Shown here: positions 1 through 8,298 of the stretch, piece by piece
Layout: each line of letters opens with the position of its first letter
How positions within the stretch are numbered: position 1 is the first letter of the stretch
NCBI GenBank assembly: GCA_903837355.1
Contig: CAILUI010000460.1
Location: 30,245-94,244 of the forward strand
Length of the DNA: 64,000 nucleotides
Direction of reading: 5' to 3'
Origin: an uncultured Victivallales bacterium
Lineage (GTDB): Bacteria > Verrucomicrobiota > Lentisphaeria > Oligosphaerales > JAFGRS01
The notes under the pieces: generated by a model
Database searches by the model: none
Seen by the model: the letters and a program-made list of their open reading frames with translations, nothing else
Told to the model about the DNA's origin: nothing
Position numbers and translations under genes: made by a program

Positions 1-186
1 GAGCATCGGCGTGACTCCACTGGTTTTGCGACCGGGTCCTGTTTCTTTCTTGAGCTGCGGCCCAAAAGGGGCTGAGCGCAAACCCGAGACCACCAATCTC
101 ATGTGGCAAGCTTCCGTTTCAAGCCCAGCACGATCCTATTCTTGAGGGAGGCCCGGGCAGGACCTCACGAGCGACTCGCAGGGGTT
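1..186. other. unassigned start of window
   Basis: No convincing coding region is seen here. The first 75 bases are open in frame 1 (24 codons to a TGA at about 73) but have no recognisable protein. The stretch is less GC-rich than the rest of the window and could be the tail of something that lies mostly outside it. Confidence 0.4.
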
Positions 187-462
187 CAGCGCCAAAGGTG
201 CGGCAATCCCTCAGCCCAGCCCAGCGGGCTGGGTTGAGGGCGCCAATGGTCTGTAGCCCGGAAGGGGCGAGCTAGGTGCACGGAGGCTAGCGCGACCCTT
301 CAGGCCGCACCGTTGCTCCACCTTCACCCAGGCCGGTGGCCTGGGCTAAGGGATGCCGGCCCTGCAGGCCTCCGCGCCGGCCAGCGCCCGGTTCCGCAGT
401 GGCCTGGGCTAAGGGATGCCGGCCCTTCAGGCCTCCGAGCCGGCCAGCGCTGCCAGCTTCGC
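187..462. repeat. dispersed palindromic repeat, copy A
   Basis: The copy opens with a segment containing an imperfect hairpin (ctcagcccagcc pairing with ggctgggttgag, one mismatch), continues through a 'ggaaggggcgagcta' block, and ends in two tandem 63-bp units starting at 337 and 400. A clearly related copy in the same orientation lies at 60271-60658. Conceptual translation gives repetitive Arg/Pro/Gly peptides that should not be taken as protein. It lies immediately upstream of the YhhN-like gene. Confidence 0.8.
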
Positions 463-551
463 GAGCGCGGTCCGGCGCTTGCCGCGTGGGTGGGGACACG
501 GTACGGTGGGCGTGCGTGCAAGGAGTCGTGGAGGAGCTTTGGGAGGCGACG

Positions 552-1295
552 ATGGCAGCGGGAAGGGAACCACTGACGGGTGGGCGGCCCAGGGTGCCGG
601 CGCGGCGCCTGGTGTGGGTGCTGGCCGGCGTCGGGGTTGGCGTGGTGGCGCTGGCAGTGACCGCAACGTTGCTGCCGGACCCCTTGGGCGGCATCTCGCG
701 CCGGGCCTGGGTGCTGACGGCATCCACGGCCTTCGTGGGGCTGGGCGGGCTGGCGGCGGTCGCGGTGCGGCGCCGTGCGGCGGTCTTGCTGTTGGCGGGT
801 TTGCTGCACTGCTGGCTGGGGGACGCGCTGGGGCCGGTCAGTTTCACCCTGGGCGGCCTGAGCTTTCTGGGCGGGCATCTGTGGTTCATCGTGGCCTTCG
901 CGGGACAGGGGCTGGACGCTCGCAGGAGCCGGCGCGCCGGCGGGGGGTTGCTGCTCGCGGGGGTTCTGATCGGGTGGTGGTTGCTGCCGCGGATCGGTTC
1001 GGCAACTGACCTGGCGCTGGTGCTGGCGTACATGACCGTGATTTCGCTGATGGTGGTTGCTGCGGCGGGGACACGGAGGGGAGCCTGGCGCTACGCGGTC
1101 CTGGCCGCGGCGCTGTTCTACGTGTCTGATATCGTGGTGGCGGATTGGCGCTTCGTGCACTCGGCCCTGCGCCACGAGTTGATCTGCTACCCGCTGTACT
1201 ACGCCGCCTGTGTGCTGCTGGCCCTCTGGCCGCTGGCGGCCGGCCAGGCCGGGGCGGCCGGGGCGCCCCGGCCTGGTGAGAGCGTGAGGGTGTGA
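552..1295 (+). CDS. YhhN family integral membrane protein
   Basis: A 247-residue, very hydrophobic protein with about eight membrane spans, like the YhhN/TMEM86 family, some members of which are lysoplasmalogenases that cleave the vinyl-ether bond of lysoplasmalogens. Seen in the sequence: the motif LHCWLGDALGP near residues 80-90 and FYVSDIVVADWRF in the last third, matching the two conserved Asp-containing segments of the family. The frame is open upstream into the repeat, but the ATG at 552 is preceded by gggagg and begins the first non-repetitive residues, so it is preferred. The gene runs into the G-rich heptamer array. Enzyme activity is inferred from the family only. Confidence 0.75.
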   Translation: MAAGREPLTGGRPRVPARRLVWVLAGVGVGVVALAVTATLLPDPLGGISRRAWVLTASTAFVGLGGLAAVAVRRRAAVLLLAGLLHCWLGDALGPVSFTLGGLSFLGGHLWFIVAFAGQGLDARRSRRAGGGLLLAGVLIGWWLLPRIGSATDLALVLAYMTVISLMVVAAAGTRRGAWRYAVLAAALFYVSDIVVADWRFVHSALRHELICYPLYYAACVLLALWPLAAGQAGAAGAPRPGESVRV

Positions 1296-1445
1296 GGGTC
1301 GCGGGTCGAGGGTGTGAGGGTCGAGGGTCGAGGGTCGAGGGTCGAGGGTCGCGGGTCGAGGGTCGAGGGTCGAGGGTCGAGGGTCGAGGGTCGCGGGTCG
1401 AGGGTCGCGGGTCGAGGGTCGCGGGTCGAGGGTCGAGGGTCGAGG
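1285..1445 (+). repeat. G-rich heptamer tandem array (gagggtc)n
   Basis: About twenty head-to-tail copies of gagggtc, with interspersed gcgggtc variants and a few gtgaggg irregularities at the left end. The array overlaps the last codons of the YhhN-like gene and stops before the putative helicase promoter. Runs of GGG separated by four-base loops on the plus strand fit a G-quadruplex. Open frames through it are artefacts of the period. Confidence 0.9.
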
Positions 1446-1497
1446 TTTCACTGCCCCCCCAAGCCCCGTTCTCGCCCTGTCCGCCTCCGCAGGCCGG

Positions 1498-1526
1498 TTG
1501 TGGGAGCTGGCGTGGGCACGTAGATT
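1498..1526 (+). promoter_or_regulatory. candidate sigma70-type promoter for the helicase gene
   Basis: TTGTGG at 1498-1503, a 17-base spacer and TAGATT at 1521-1526, giving a leader of about 35 bases. It sits between the heptamer array and the helicase start. Judged by eye only. Confidence 0.35.
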
Positions 1527-1566
1527 AGCAGGCAGAGTGTCCCCAACCGCGCGCAGCTAACCGCCT

Positions 1567-3522
1567 ATGCCAGACATACTCGACAACCTGACCGAGGCCC
1601 AGCTCGAAGCCGTCACGCACATGGAAGGGCCCATGCTGGTGGTGGCGGGGGCCGGGTCCGGCAAGACGCGCGTCGTGACCCGGCGGATCGCCCACCTCAT
1701 CAGCCGCGGCGTGTGGCCCAGCCAGGTCCTCGCCATGACCTTCACCAACAAGGCTGCCCGCGAGATGGTGGAGCGCGTTGAGGCCCTGACCGGCGAGCGG
1801 CCGCCCTGGGTCGGCACGTTCCACTCGGCCTGCGCTCGTCTGCTGCGGCGCGACCTGGAGAAACTCGAGGATGGCCGCACCGGGCAATTCACCATCTATG
1901 ACGACGATGACCAACTGAGTGTGATCAAGCTTTGTATGAAGGAAGCCAATCTCAACCAGCATGACGTCGCCCCGGCGGCGGTGCGCGGGCGCATCTCGCG
2001 GGCCAAGTGCGCCCTGCAGGATCCCGAGACCCTGGCCGGTGACTCGGGCTGGCACAGCAACCAGATGGTCAACGTCTATGCGGCCTACGAACGGCGCCTG
2101 CGCGAGCTCAACGCGGTGGACTTCGATGATCTGCTGCTGCTGGTGGTGCGACTGCTGGAAGGCAACGCGGCGCTGCGCGACGTCTACCACAGCCGGTTCC
2201 GGTTCCTGTTAGTGGACGAGTACCAGGACACGAATCGGCTGCAGTACCTGCTGATGCGGCTGCTGACCGGGCCGGCGCAGAATGTTCACGTCACCGGGGA
2301 CCCCGACCAGAGCATCTACTCCTGGCGCGGGGCCGAGTACCGGAACATCATGGAGTTCCGGCACGACTTCCCCGCTGCCAAGGTCGTGCGGTTGGAGCAG
2401 AACTACCGGTCCACGCAACTCATCCTGGCGGTCGCCAACGAGCTGATCAGCTTCAACACGACGCGCATCGAGAAGGAGCTGTTCACCGAGAACGACCTCG
2501 GTGTGCCGGCGCGGGTGGTGAAGTTGGCGGGCGATCGTGAGGAGGCCGAGTGGGTGGTGGAGCGGGTGATGGAACTGCGGCTCGAGGGCACCAGCTTGCG
2601 TGACCAGGCCGTGTTCTACCGTACCAATGCGCAGTCACGGCCGCTAGAGGATCAGTTGCTGCGGGCCGGTATCCCGTACCAGTTGATCGGCGGCACGCGC
2701 TTCTACCAGCGCAAAGAGGTCAAGGATGTGATTGCGCACCTGCAGTTGCTGGTGAACCCGCGCGACGCGGTGGCGCTGCATCGGGTGGCCGGCTGCCGCG
2801 CGGCGGGGGTGGGTGCCAAGAGCATCGAGGCCATCCTGGCGCAGAGCGCTGCCGATGGCGTGGCGCCCATGGATCTGCTGGCGGATCCCGATTTCCGGCG
2901 GCGCTACCGCGGGCGCTGTTCGGCGAAACTGGCCGAGTTCGCCGAGTGGTGCCGCGCCTTGCGGGCGATTCCCGGCAGCCCGGTGGGCGACTGTGTCGAG
3001 GCCGTGGTCGAGCATTCGGGTCTGCTGCCGCTGTACGAAGAACGCGAAGATCGCGACCCGTCGGCCGGTGACCGCATGGACAACCTGCGGGCGATGGTCG
3101 ACCGCGCCTGCGAGTACCAGCAGGAACACCCCGAGGCGACCCTCGAGGCCCTGCTGCAGGAGGTCGCGCTGGTCTCGGATGTGGACACGCATGATCCGGA
3201 ATCCGAATGCCTGTCGCTGATGACGTTGCATGCCTGCAAGGGCCTGGAGTTCCCGTATGTGTTTGTCGTCGGCGTCGAGGAAGGCTATCTGCCACACCTG
3301 AACTCGCGCGACAACCCCGATGCCGTCGAGGAGGAGCGCCGTCTGCTGTACGTCGGCATCACGCGCTCACGCCAGGCGGTCTGCCTCACCCATGCGGTCA
3401 CGCGCTTTCTTTGGGACGGGGTGCAGCAGCGCGTGCCCAGCCGCTTCCTGAAGGAGTTGCCGAACACCCAGGTTGAGCGCCTCAATCTGGCCGGCAACGC
3501 CCGGCGCTGGTCCACGTGGTGA
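1567..3522 (+). CDS. pcrA: ATP-dependent DNA helicase, PcrA/UvrD/Rep type
   Basis: A 651-residue superfamily 1A helicase that unwinds DNA 3' to 5' in nucleotide excision repair and in clearing the replication and transcription machineries. Visible motifs in order: Walker A AGAGSGKT (27-34), Walker B VDEYQDTN (D217-E218), motif III GDPDQSIYSWRGA, motif IV RLEQNYRST (about 274), motif V TLHACKGLEFPYV (about 550) and motif VI RRLLYVGITRSR (about 588). It is shorter than the roughly 720-740 residues of Firmicutes PcrA and ends soon after motif VI, so the flexible C-terminal tudor-like domain used for RNA polymerase contact is missing. No clear Shine-Dalgarno precedes the ATG. Whether it is UvrD, PcrA or Rep cannot be decided here. 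Confidence 0.93.
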   Translation: MPDILDNLTEAQLEAVTHMEGPMLVVAGAGSGKTRVVTRRIAHLISRGVWPSQVLAMTFTNKAAREMVERVEALTGERPPWVGTFHSACARLLRRDLEKLEDGRTGQFTIYDDDDQLSVIKLCMKEANLNQHDVAPAAVRGRISRAKCALQDPETLAGDSGWHSNQMVNVYAAYERRLRELNAVDFDDLLLLVVRLLEGNAALRDVYHSRFRFLLVDEYQDTNRLQYLLMRLLTGPAQNVHVTGDPDQSIYSWRGAEYRNIMEFRHDFPAAKVVRLEQNYRSTQLILAVANELISFNTTRIEKELFTENDLGVPARVVKLAGDREEAEWVVERVMELRLEGTSLRDQAVFYRTNAQSRPLEDQLLRAGIPYQLIGGTRFYQRKEVKDVIAHLQLLVNPRDAVALHRVAGCRAAGVGAKSIEAILAQSAADGVAPMDLLADPDFRRRYRGRCSAKLAEFAEWCRALRAIPGSPVGDCVEAVVEHSGLLPLYEEREDRDPSAGDRMDNLRAMVDRACEYQQEHPEATLEALLQEVALVSDVDTHDPESECLSLMTLHACKGLEFPYVFVVGVEEGYLPHLNSRDNPDAVEEERRLLYVGITRSRQAVCLTHAVTRFLWDGVQQRVPSRFLKELPNTQVERLNLAGNARRWSTW

Positions 3523-3529
3523 GTGCGCA

Positions 3530-3547
3530 GGCGTCCCACCGGACGCC
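3530..3547 (+). terminator. hairpin downstream of the helicase gene
   Basis: A perfect seven-base stem (ggcgtcc/ggacgcc) with a cacc loop starts eight bases after the stop codon. There is no U-tract, so it is a terminator-like hairpin and not a canonical intrinsic terminator. Confidence 0.45.
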
Positions 3548-3550
3548 AAG

Positions 3551-3662
3551 GCTGTTAGGTACTCAGGCTGTAGGCGGTTAGGTCCTACCCCGGGACATCG
3601 TGCGTTTCTGGATTCGTGTACGGTGTTGTAACCTAATAGCCTACAGCCTAAACCGCTACAGC
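3551..3662. repeat. long imperfect inverted repeat (ggctgtaggc type)
   Basis: Arm 3551-3583 (gctgttaggtactcaggctg...) pairs with arm 3631-3662 (...gcctacagcctaaaccgc) over about 32 bases with a few mismatches, leaving a loop of about 47 bases. The arms are far more A/T-rich than the surrounding genes and are built from repeats of a gctgtagg-like word. It fills the gap between the helicase and glycosyltransferase genes. Confidence 0.7.
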
Positions 3663-3731
3663 CTCTGGGTTTTCCAGGGGACGGGTGTGCGTGGGCTTCC
3701 ACAATCCGGCCCGGAGCGCTACGGTACGGGC

Positions 3732-4844
3732 ATGTCGGCGGAACCGGCCAGAACTCAGATCGCGCACGTGCACGTCTTCGGGCACCCGACGCTGCCCTTG
3801 GATGTTGCCGCCGTGCCGGCCGACGCGCAGGTGTTCAACGCTCACAACCTGTGCCTGCTGCTGGCGCGCGCCGGCGTTCCCTTTACCTACTATGGGATGG
3901 CGGGCTCGGTGGTCCCCGCGGGGGGGCGGGTGGTGTCGCTGGGGCGCACGCGGCGGCGCTGGCAGTTCCGCAACGCCTGGCATCGCGAGTACAGCCAGCG
4001 CCTGCAGGCGGCCTTTGCGGCGACGCTTGACCCGTCTCTGAGCCCGCAGATCGTGGTCTCGCTGTATGGTGCGGCGCAGATGGATGTGGACGTGCGGCCG
4101 TGGCCGGTGGTAGAGGCCATGGTCGGTTACAACCACTGCTGGGCGCCGTATCGGGTCTTCCCCTCCTATGCCCAGCAGCACACGCTCTACGCTAGCGCGG
4201 CTGCCCAGGTCCAGGACAGCAAGTGGTTCGATACGGTGATTCCGCATTTCGTCGATCCGGCCGAGTACTGGATCAGTCCGGTGCGCGAGGACTACGCGCT
4301 ATTCCTGGGGCGTGCCGCTCCCGACAAGGGCCTTGCCATCGCCCAGGAGGTCTGCGCGCAGGCCGGGCTGCCCCTGAAGGCGGTCCACAGCGGCTGCTGG
4401 GGGGCGGCCAAGACCGAGCTCATTGCGCGGGCGCGAGTGGTGCTGATGCCGACCCTCTATGTCGAGCCCTTCGGGTATGTCGCGGTGGAGGCGCAGATGT
4501 GCGGCGTGCCGGCGGTCACCACCGACTGGGGCGCCTTTGCGGAGACCGTCAAAGCGGGCGTTTCCGGCTTCCGCTGCCGGACCCAGGCCGAGTTCATCGA
4601 GGCCGTACGGCTGGCGCCGCAACTCGATCCGCTGACGATCCGCCAACGGGCGGTGCGGCTCTACAGCATCGCGGCGGTGACCGCGGACTACCTGGACTAC
4701 TTCGCGTTCGTCTGGAATGTCCACGGAAACGGCGGATATTATGCACCCAACGCGTTGCGGCGGCCCATGGTGGTGGTCGGCCGTGGCCGGTGCGCGAACG
4801 CGGAGTTGCAGGGGCACAGCCTGGAGACAGTCGATGCCGAGTGA
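3732..4844 (+). CDS. GT4-type glycosyltransferase
   Basis: A 370-residue retaining GT-B fold glycosyltransferase of family 4 type, acting on cell-surface or lipid-linked glycans at the cytoplasmic face. Seen: an N-terminal half with HVHVFGHPTLP, and a C-terminal nucleotide-sugar domain with LFLGRAAPDKG and the family signature EPFGYVAVE, an E-x7-E pair at E245 and E253. The frame is open back to 3600 across the inverted repeat, but the ATG at 3732 begins the first sensible N-terminus. The next gene starts inside its last codons (4834), so the two are translationally coupled. Donor and acceptor are not predictable. Confidence 0.82.
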   Translation: MSAEPARTQIAHVHVFGHPTLPLDVAAVPADAQVFNAHNLCLLLARAGVPFTYYGMAGSVVPAGGRVVSLGRTRRRWQFRNAWHREYSQRLQAAFAATLDPSLSPQIVVSLYGAAQMDVDVRPWPVVEAMVGYNHCWAPYRVFPSYAQQHTLYASAAAQVQDSKWFDTVIPHFVDPAEYWISPVREDYALFLGRAAPDKGLAIAQEVCAQAGLPLKAVHSGCWGAAKTELIARARVVLMPTLYVEPFGYVAVEAQMCGVPAVTTDWGAFAETVKAGVSGFRCRTQAEFIEAVRLAPQLDPLTIRQRAVRLYSIAAVTADYLDYFAFVWNVHGNGGYYAPNALRRPMVVVGRGRCANAELQGHSLETVDAE

Positions 4845-5118
4845 CAAACGTAAGAGCGATTCGTTGGGTGGCTTTTTCGACGCCGGTGAAGATCCGCGCC
4901 GGCGGCGGCGGGTGATCGGTGTTCCCGGTACGGGCCCCAGCGGCCCGTCGATGGCCGGCGGCCCGAGCGGTCCGGCGATGCGCGGGCCGGGTGGTGCGGC
5001 CCCGCGTGGTCCGAGCGGTCCGGCAATGTCGGGCGGTGGTGCCGCGGCGGCTGAACCGGCGCGTCGGCGCAAGCGCGGCGGCAGCGATGATGACCTGTTG
5101 AAGCAACTCTACGGCTGA
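4834..5118 (+). CDS. small low-complexity Gly/Pro/Ser/Arg-rich protein
   Basis: A 94-residue protein of unknown function starting with MPSDKRKSDSLGGFFD. The middle is basic and low-complexity, with repeated GPSGPAM/GGPSGP-like units, and it ends in an acidic patch followed by DDLLKQLYG. Its ATG overlaps the last 11 bases of the glycosyltransferase gene, typical of coupled translation. The structured ends with a disordered centre suggest a small adaptor or nucleic-acid-binding protein, but this is a guess. Its last ten bases overlap, tail to tail, the end of the GH20 gene on the other strand. Confidence 0.6.
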   Translation: MPSDKRKSDSLGGFFDAGEDPRRRRRVIGVPGTGPSGPSMAGGPSGPAMRGPGGAAPRGPSGPAMSGGGAAAAEPARRRKRGGSDDDLLKQLYG

Positions 5119-8100
5119 GCCGACTCATCCTCCCAGCCTTGGCGCAACCAGACGTTGCCGGCGGTGTTGAAGGTGCGTTGGTTGTAGACCTGGCCGACGA
5201 TGAAGAGGCGGCGGTCGGGACGCCCGGGCGCGGCCTTGACGGTCAGGCGATAGCGGTTGGCGCGCTGGACACCGCCGGTGAAGGCGGTGTGTTCGTCTGT
5301 GCTGAGGACTTCCTGATCGGCGCTGGCGGCGTCTGCCGTCGGGGCTCGAATCAGGCGGGTGCTCAGGATGTCGAGGCCGTCCTCGCCGTCGCTGTAGCTC
5401 CACTCGACCTCGTACGTTCCCGCGGCCTGCAGGTGGTCGGTGACGTCGAAGACCAGCCGCCGCGGGTGGGTCGGATCCGAGGGGTTGATGTCGGCCGTGC
5501 GCCACTGGCCGATGCGGGCTTCCAGGCGCCAGCCGAGTCCGAGCGCAGCCGGGTCGGGTGCGGTCTTACCTGCTGCCAACTCCGCCTGCGCCAGGGTCAG
5601 GGTTTCGACGTAGGCGCGGGTGCGCTCCTGCATGGTCCGGAAGAGCTTCAGGTCTTCGGGATCGCCGCCGCGCTCGCGGATTCCTTCCTCGAAACCGGCC
5701 GCCAACCCGGGTTCGCGGGCCTGTAGCGCCTGCAGGTCGGCGAGCGCCTCCGCCAAGGCTGCGGCCATGGCTGCCGCCTGGCGTGGCTGCGCGGCGTAGG
5801 CCGCCCGGTAGCGCTGGCTCAACCCCTGCATGGCCAGGATCTTCATGGCGACCTGGCGATGGATGCTGACTGCGTGCTGTAGTGCATTCAGCGTCATGTG
5901 GTTACGTGTTGACGCGGCGCGCAGACGTCCGATCGCGGCGTCGGCCTCGTCGCAGCGTTTCCCCAGGACCGTGGCCTGCTCGGCCAGGCGTTGCAGGGCG
6001 CTCGCGTCCCGCCTCGCGATGGCCTCGGTGCTGTCGCCGAAGAAGAGCCTGGAGACCTCGAACAGTTGCTGCCAGAAGGGCGCCTGGTCTGCCTCCTGCC
6101 AGGCGAACCAGAAGGCGCGGTCCATGTCGTCCCCGGCGGTGCCGGCTGCGGGCAGGCCCAGCCAGGCGGCCGCGAAGCGCTCAGCGAAGGCCGGGCGATC
6201 CGTCTCCTGCGAGTTCCAGGCACACTGCGCGGCGTAGGCCAGGCCGTAGAGGTAATTCTCGGCATTGCCGCCGCGGTTCATCCCCCAGGTGGTGCAGCAG
6301 ACGCCCTCGATCTGACGCTCTACCGCGGCGCGGGTGAAGCCGGCGATATTGCGGAAGGCGAGGCCGTACTGCGGGTAGACGTCGAAGAAGCCGTGGACCG
6401 CCGGGCAGGCGTAGATGCGTTTGAAGCCGTGTTCCTGGAAGACCTGCAGTGAGGGGTAGGCGGACTGGTCGCCGTAGTGCCAGTCAAAGACGACCGCGTC
6501 GCGCGTGAGCGTGTCGAGCACCTTGGGGAAGGCGAGCACTTCGTCCCCCCAGAAGGCCATGGTCCGGTCGCGCTTGGCCAACAAGGCCTGCAGGGCATTC
6601 AGGTGGAAGGCGTAGACTCCTTCCTCGCCGCGTTCCTGGACCAGCCCGGCGCAGCGCGCGTCGGCGGCGAAGCCCCAGACCTCATCGCCGCCGACGTGGA
6701 ACAGCCGCGACTGCGGGAAGGCGGTCGCCAGTTCGCCGAACAGATCGTCGAGGACGGGCCCCGTGCGCTCGGCGCTCGGGCAGATGGCGCCGGCGTTGCC
6801 GGCCAGGCGCAGGTCCTGCAGTTCGGGATGGCTGAGCAGGGCCTCCGCATGGCCGAGTGACTCGATCTGGGGCACCAGTTCGACGTAGTGGTCGCGGGCG
6901 AAGGCGACCAGTTCGGCCGCTTTGGCGGCGGTGAAGGTATCCGGCCGGCCGAGGAACGGGTACTTGGCGAAGTGGTAGTCGTCCTCCATGTAGAGCATGA
7001 TCTGGTTGATCTTCAGGCGGCTGAGTTCGCGGATCCAGTGCTTCCAGTACTCGACGTTGACGGTGTTGCCGCGGGCGATGTCATACTGCACCATGCGCTG
7101 CGGCAAGTCGGGCCAGTCGGTAATGCGGGCGCCGCGGAGCACGGGTCGCGCCCCCTCGCGGCCCAGCAGTTGGGAGAGCGTCTGGGCCGCGTAGAACAGC
7201 CCCTGCGACGTCATCGCCTGCAGGTCGACGCCGTCAGCCCGGACATCGAGGATGTAGCCTTGCGGACCGATCTTGGCCGGCGGGGCGGCGTCGTTCGCCG
7301 TGAGCACCGTCAGCCGGATCTGGTTCATTCCGACCGCGAGCGTCACCGGGATGGTCAGTCCGGCGCCGGCGCTGAGGGTCGCGGCCAGCTGCCGGGCGGT
7401 ACGCGTCAGGTCGGGGTCGACGGTCCCCGCCGTCGTCACCGTCACGCCCGCGACCAGTGCGAAATCCGTGGCCCGGAGCTCCACTGACTGCGGCTGCGGC
7501 AGGATGAAGATGCCGCGCCTGGCCAGCTCGGCCCGCTCCTGCTGTCGGCGCTGCCAGCGGGCCAGGGCGTCGGGCTCAGGCACCAGGGCGAAGAGGTCGC
7601 GCTCGGTGCCGTCATGGTCGCGGTAGGTGGTCCAGGTATCGCCCTCGACCCAGGCGGTGACGAAGAGGTCGATGAAGCCCTGCTCGACATGCTTCGGCGT
7701 GAGCAGCGCGGAGGCATCCAGGCGCGACAGATCCTCGGCGTTGAAGGCGAAGCCGTCCGTACAGCGTGCGCCCCGGTAGAGCAGCGGGCCGGCGCTGGCG
7801 TCGGCGTGGATCTCGACCTGGTAGGCTGTGCCCTTGCCGGTCAGGGCCACGATGTTGTCGAGGTTCACCCGATACGCGAGTGGCTGCGGCGTGGGCACGG
7901 CGAAGCGGAACTGCAGGACCTGGCCCGAGGGGATCCCCGGGAGGTAACCCTCGCCCTGGGGCGTGGGGGGCAGGGCCTCGACACGCTTCCAGAAGCCGGG
8001 CTCGGCGGGTAGGCCGCCGGGTTCGGCGGCTACGGCCAGCACCGCGAGCACCAGGCAGGCGGCGCCGGTGCCCAGCACCCCGCGCCGGCGGACTCCGTAA

Positions 8101-8120
8101 CGACAGGTCCAGATGGCCAT
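5109..8120 (-). CDS. secreted GH20 beta-N-acetylhexosaminidase
   Basis: A 1003-residue exported enzyme of glycoside hydrolase family 20, which removes terminal beta-GlcNAc/GalNAc by substrate-assisted catalysis. Seen: a signal peptide (RRRGVLGTGAACLVLAVLAVAA), an N-terminal beta-rich domain, a GH20b-like domain with PQGYILDVRADGVDLQA, then the catalytic barrel with the signature FHVGGDEVWGF, in which D479-E480 are the catalytic pair. The C-terminal 400 residues are helical followed by a beta-sandwich of unknown role. The ATG at 8120 has GGAG upstream and starts the signal peptide; the longer frame to 8297 is rejected. It lies downstream of the GH29 gene on the same strand, 178 bases away, so the two are probably co-transcribed for fucosylated, aminosugar-containing glycans. 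Confidence 0.88.
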   Translation of the reverse strand: MAIWTCRYGVRRRGVLGTGAACLVLAVLAVAAEPGGLPAEPGFWKRVEALPPTPQGEGYLPGIPSGQVLQFRFAVPTPQPLAYRVNLDNIVALTGKGTAYQVEIHADASAGPLLYRGARCTDGFAFNAEDLSRLDASALLTPKHVEQGFIDLFVTAWVEGDTWTTYRDHDGTERDLFALVPEPDALARWQRRQQERAELARRGIFILPQPQSVELRATDFALVAGVTVTTAGTVDPDLTRTARQLAATLSAGAGLTIPVTLAVGMNQIRLTVLTANDAAPPAKIGPQGYILDVRADGVDLQAMTSQGLFYAAQTLSQLLGREGARPVLRGARITDWPDLPQRMVQYDIARGNTVNVEYWKHWIRELSRLKINQIMLYMEDDYHFAKYPFLGRPDTFTAAKAAELVAFARDHYVELVPQIESLGHAEALLSHPELQDLRLAGNAGAICPSAERTGPVLDDLFGELATAFPQSRLFHVGGDEVWGFAADARCAGLVQERGEEGVYAFHLNALQALLAKRDRTMAFWGDEVLAFPKVLDTLTRDAVVFDWHYGDQSAYPSLQVFQEHGFKRIYACPAVHGFFDVYPQYGLAFRNIAGFTRAAVERQIEGVCCTTWGMNRGGNAENYLYGLAYAAQCAWNSQETDRPAFAERFAAAWLGLPAAGTAGDDMDRAFWFAWQEADQAPFWQQLFEVSRLFFGDSTEAIARRDASALQRLAEQATVLGKRCDEADAAIGRLRAASTRNHMTLNALQHAVSIHRQVAMKILAMQGLSQRYRAAYAAQPRQAAAMAAALAEALADLQALQAREPGLAAGFEEGIRERGGDPEDLKLFRTMQERTRAYVETLTLAQAELAAGKTAPDPAALGLGWRLEARIGQWRTADINPSDPTHPRRLVFDVTDHLQAAGTYEVEWSYSDGEDGLDILSTRLIRAPTADAASADQEVLSTDEHTAFTGGVQRANRYRLTVKAAPGRPDRRLFIVGQVYNQRTFNTAGNVWLRQGWEDESAQP

Positions 8121-8298
8121 CGAGATTCTCCACGGTGCAAGACTGTCTGACACCCCGGCCCCTGAGTGCGCGTCGCCCACGCGAAAGCGGCGTCCAGCCG
8201 CCGCAGTCCAAGGAGTCTGGGCGTTGCCCGGACTCGGTCCCCGGCCGCGCTGGCTGGCGCCATGAGGGCGGGCAAGGGCTCGCGGTGGGGACCGCATG

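Noticed and set aside
1285..1445. CRISPR array
   Set aside because: The repeat is seven bases with no spacers; no cas gene is present in the window.
1292..1528. Peptide repeats RVEGRGS in two frames
   Set aside because: They are the translation of the 7-bp tandem array and have no start signal.
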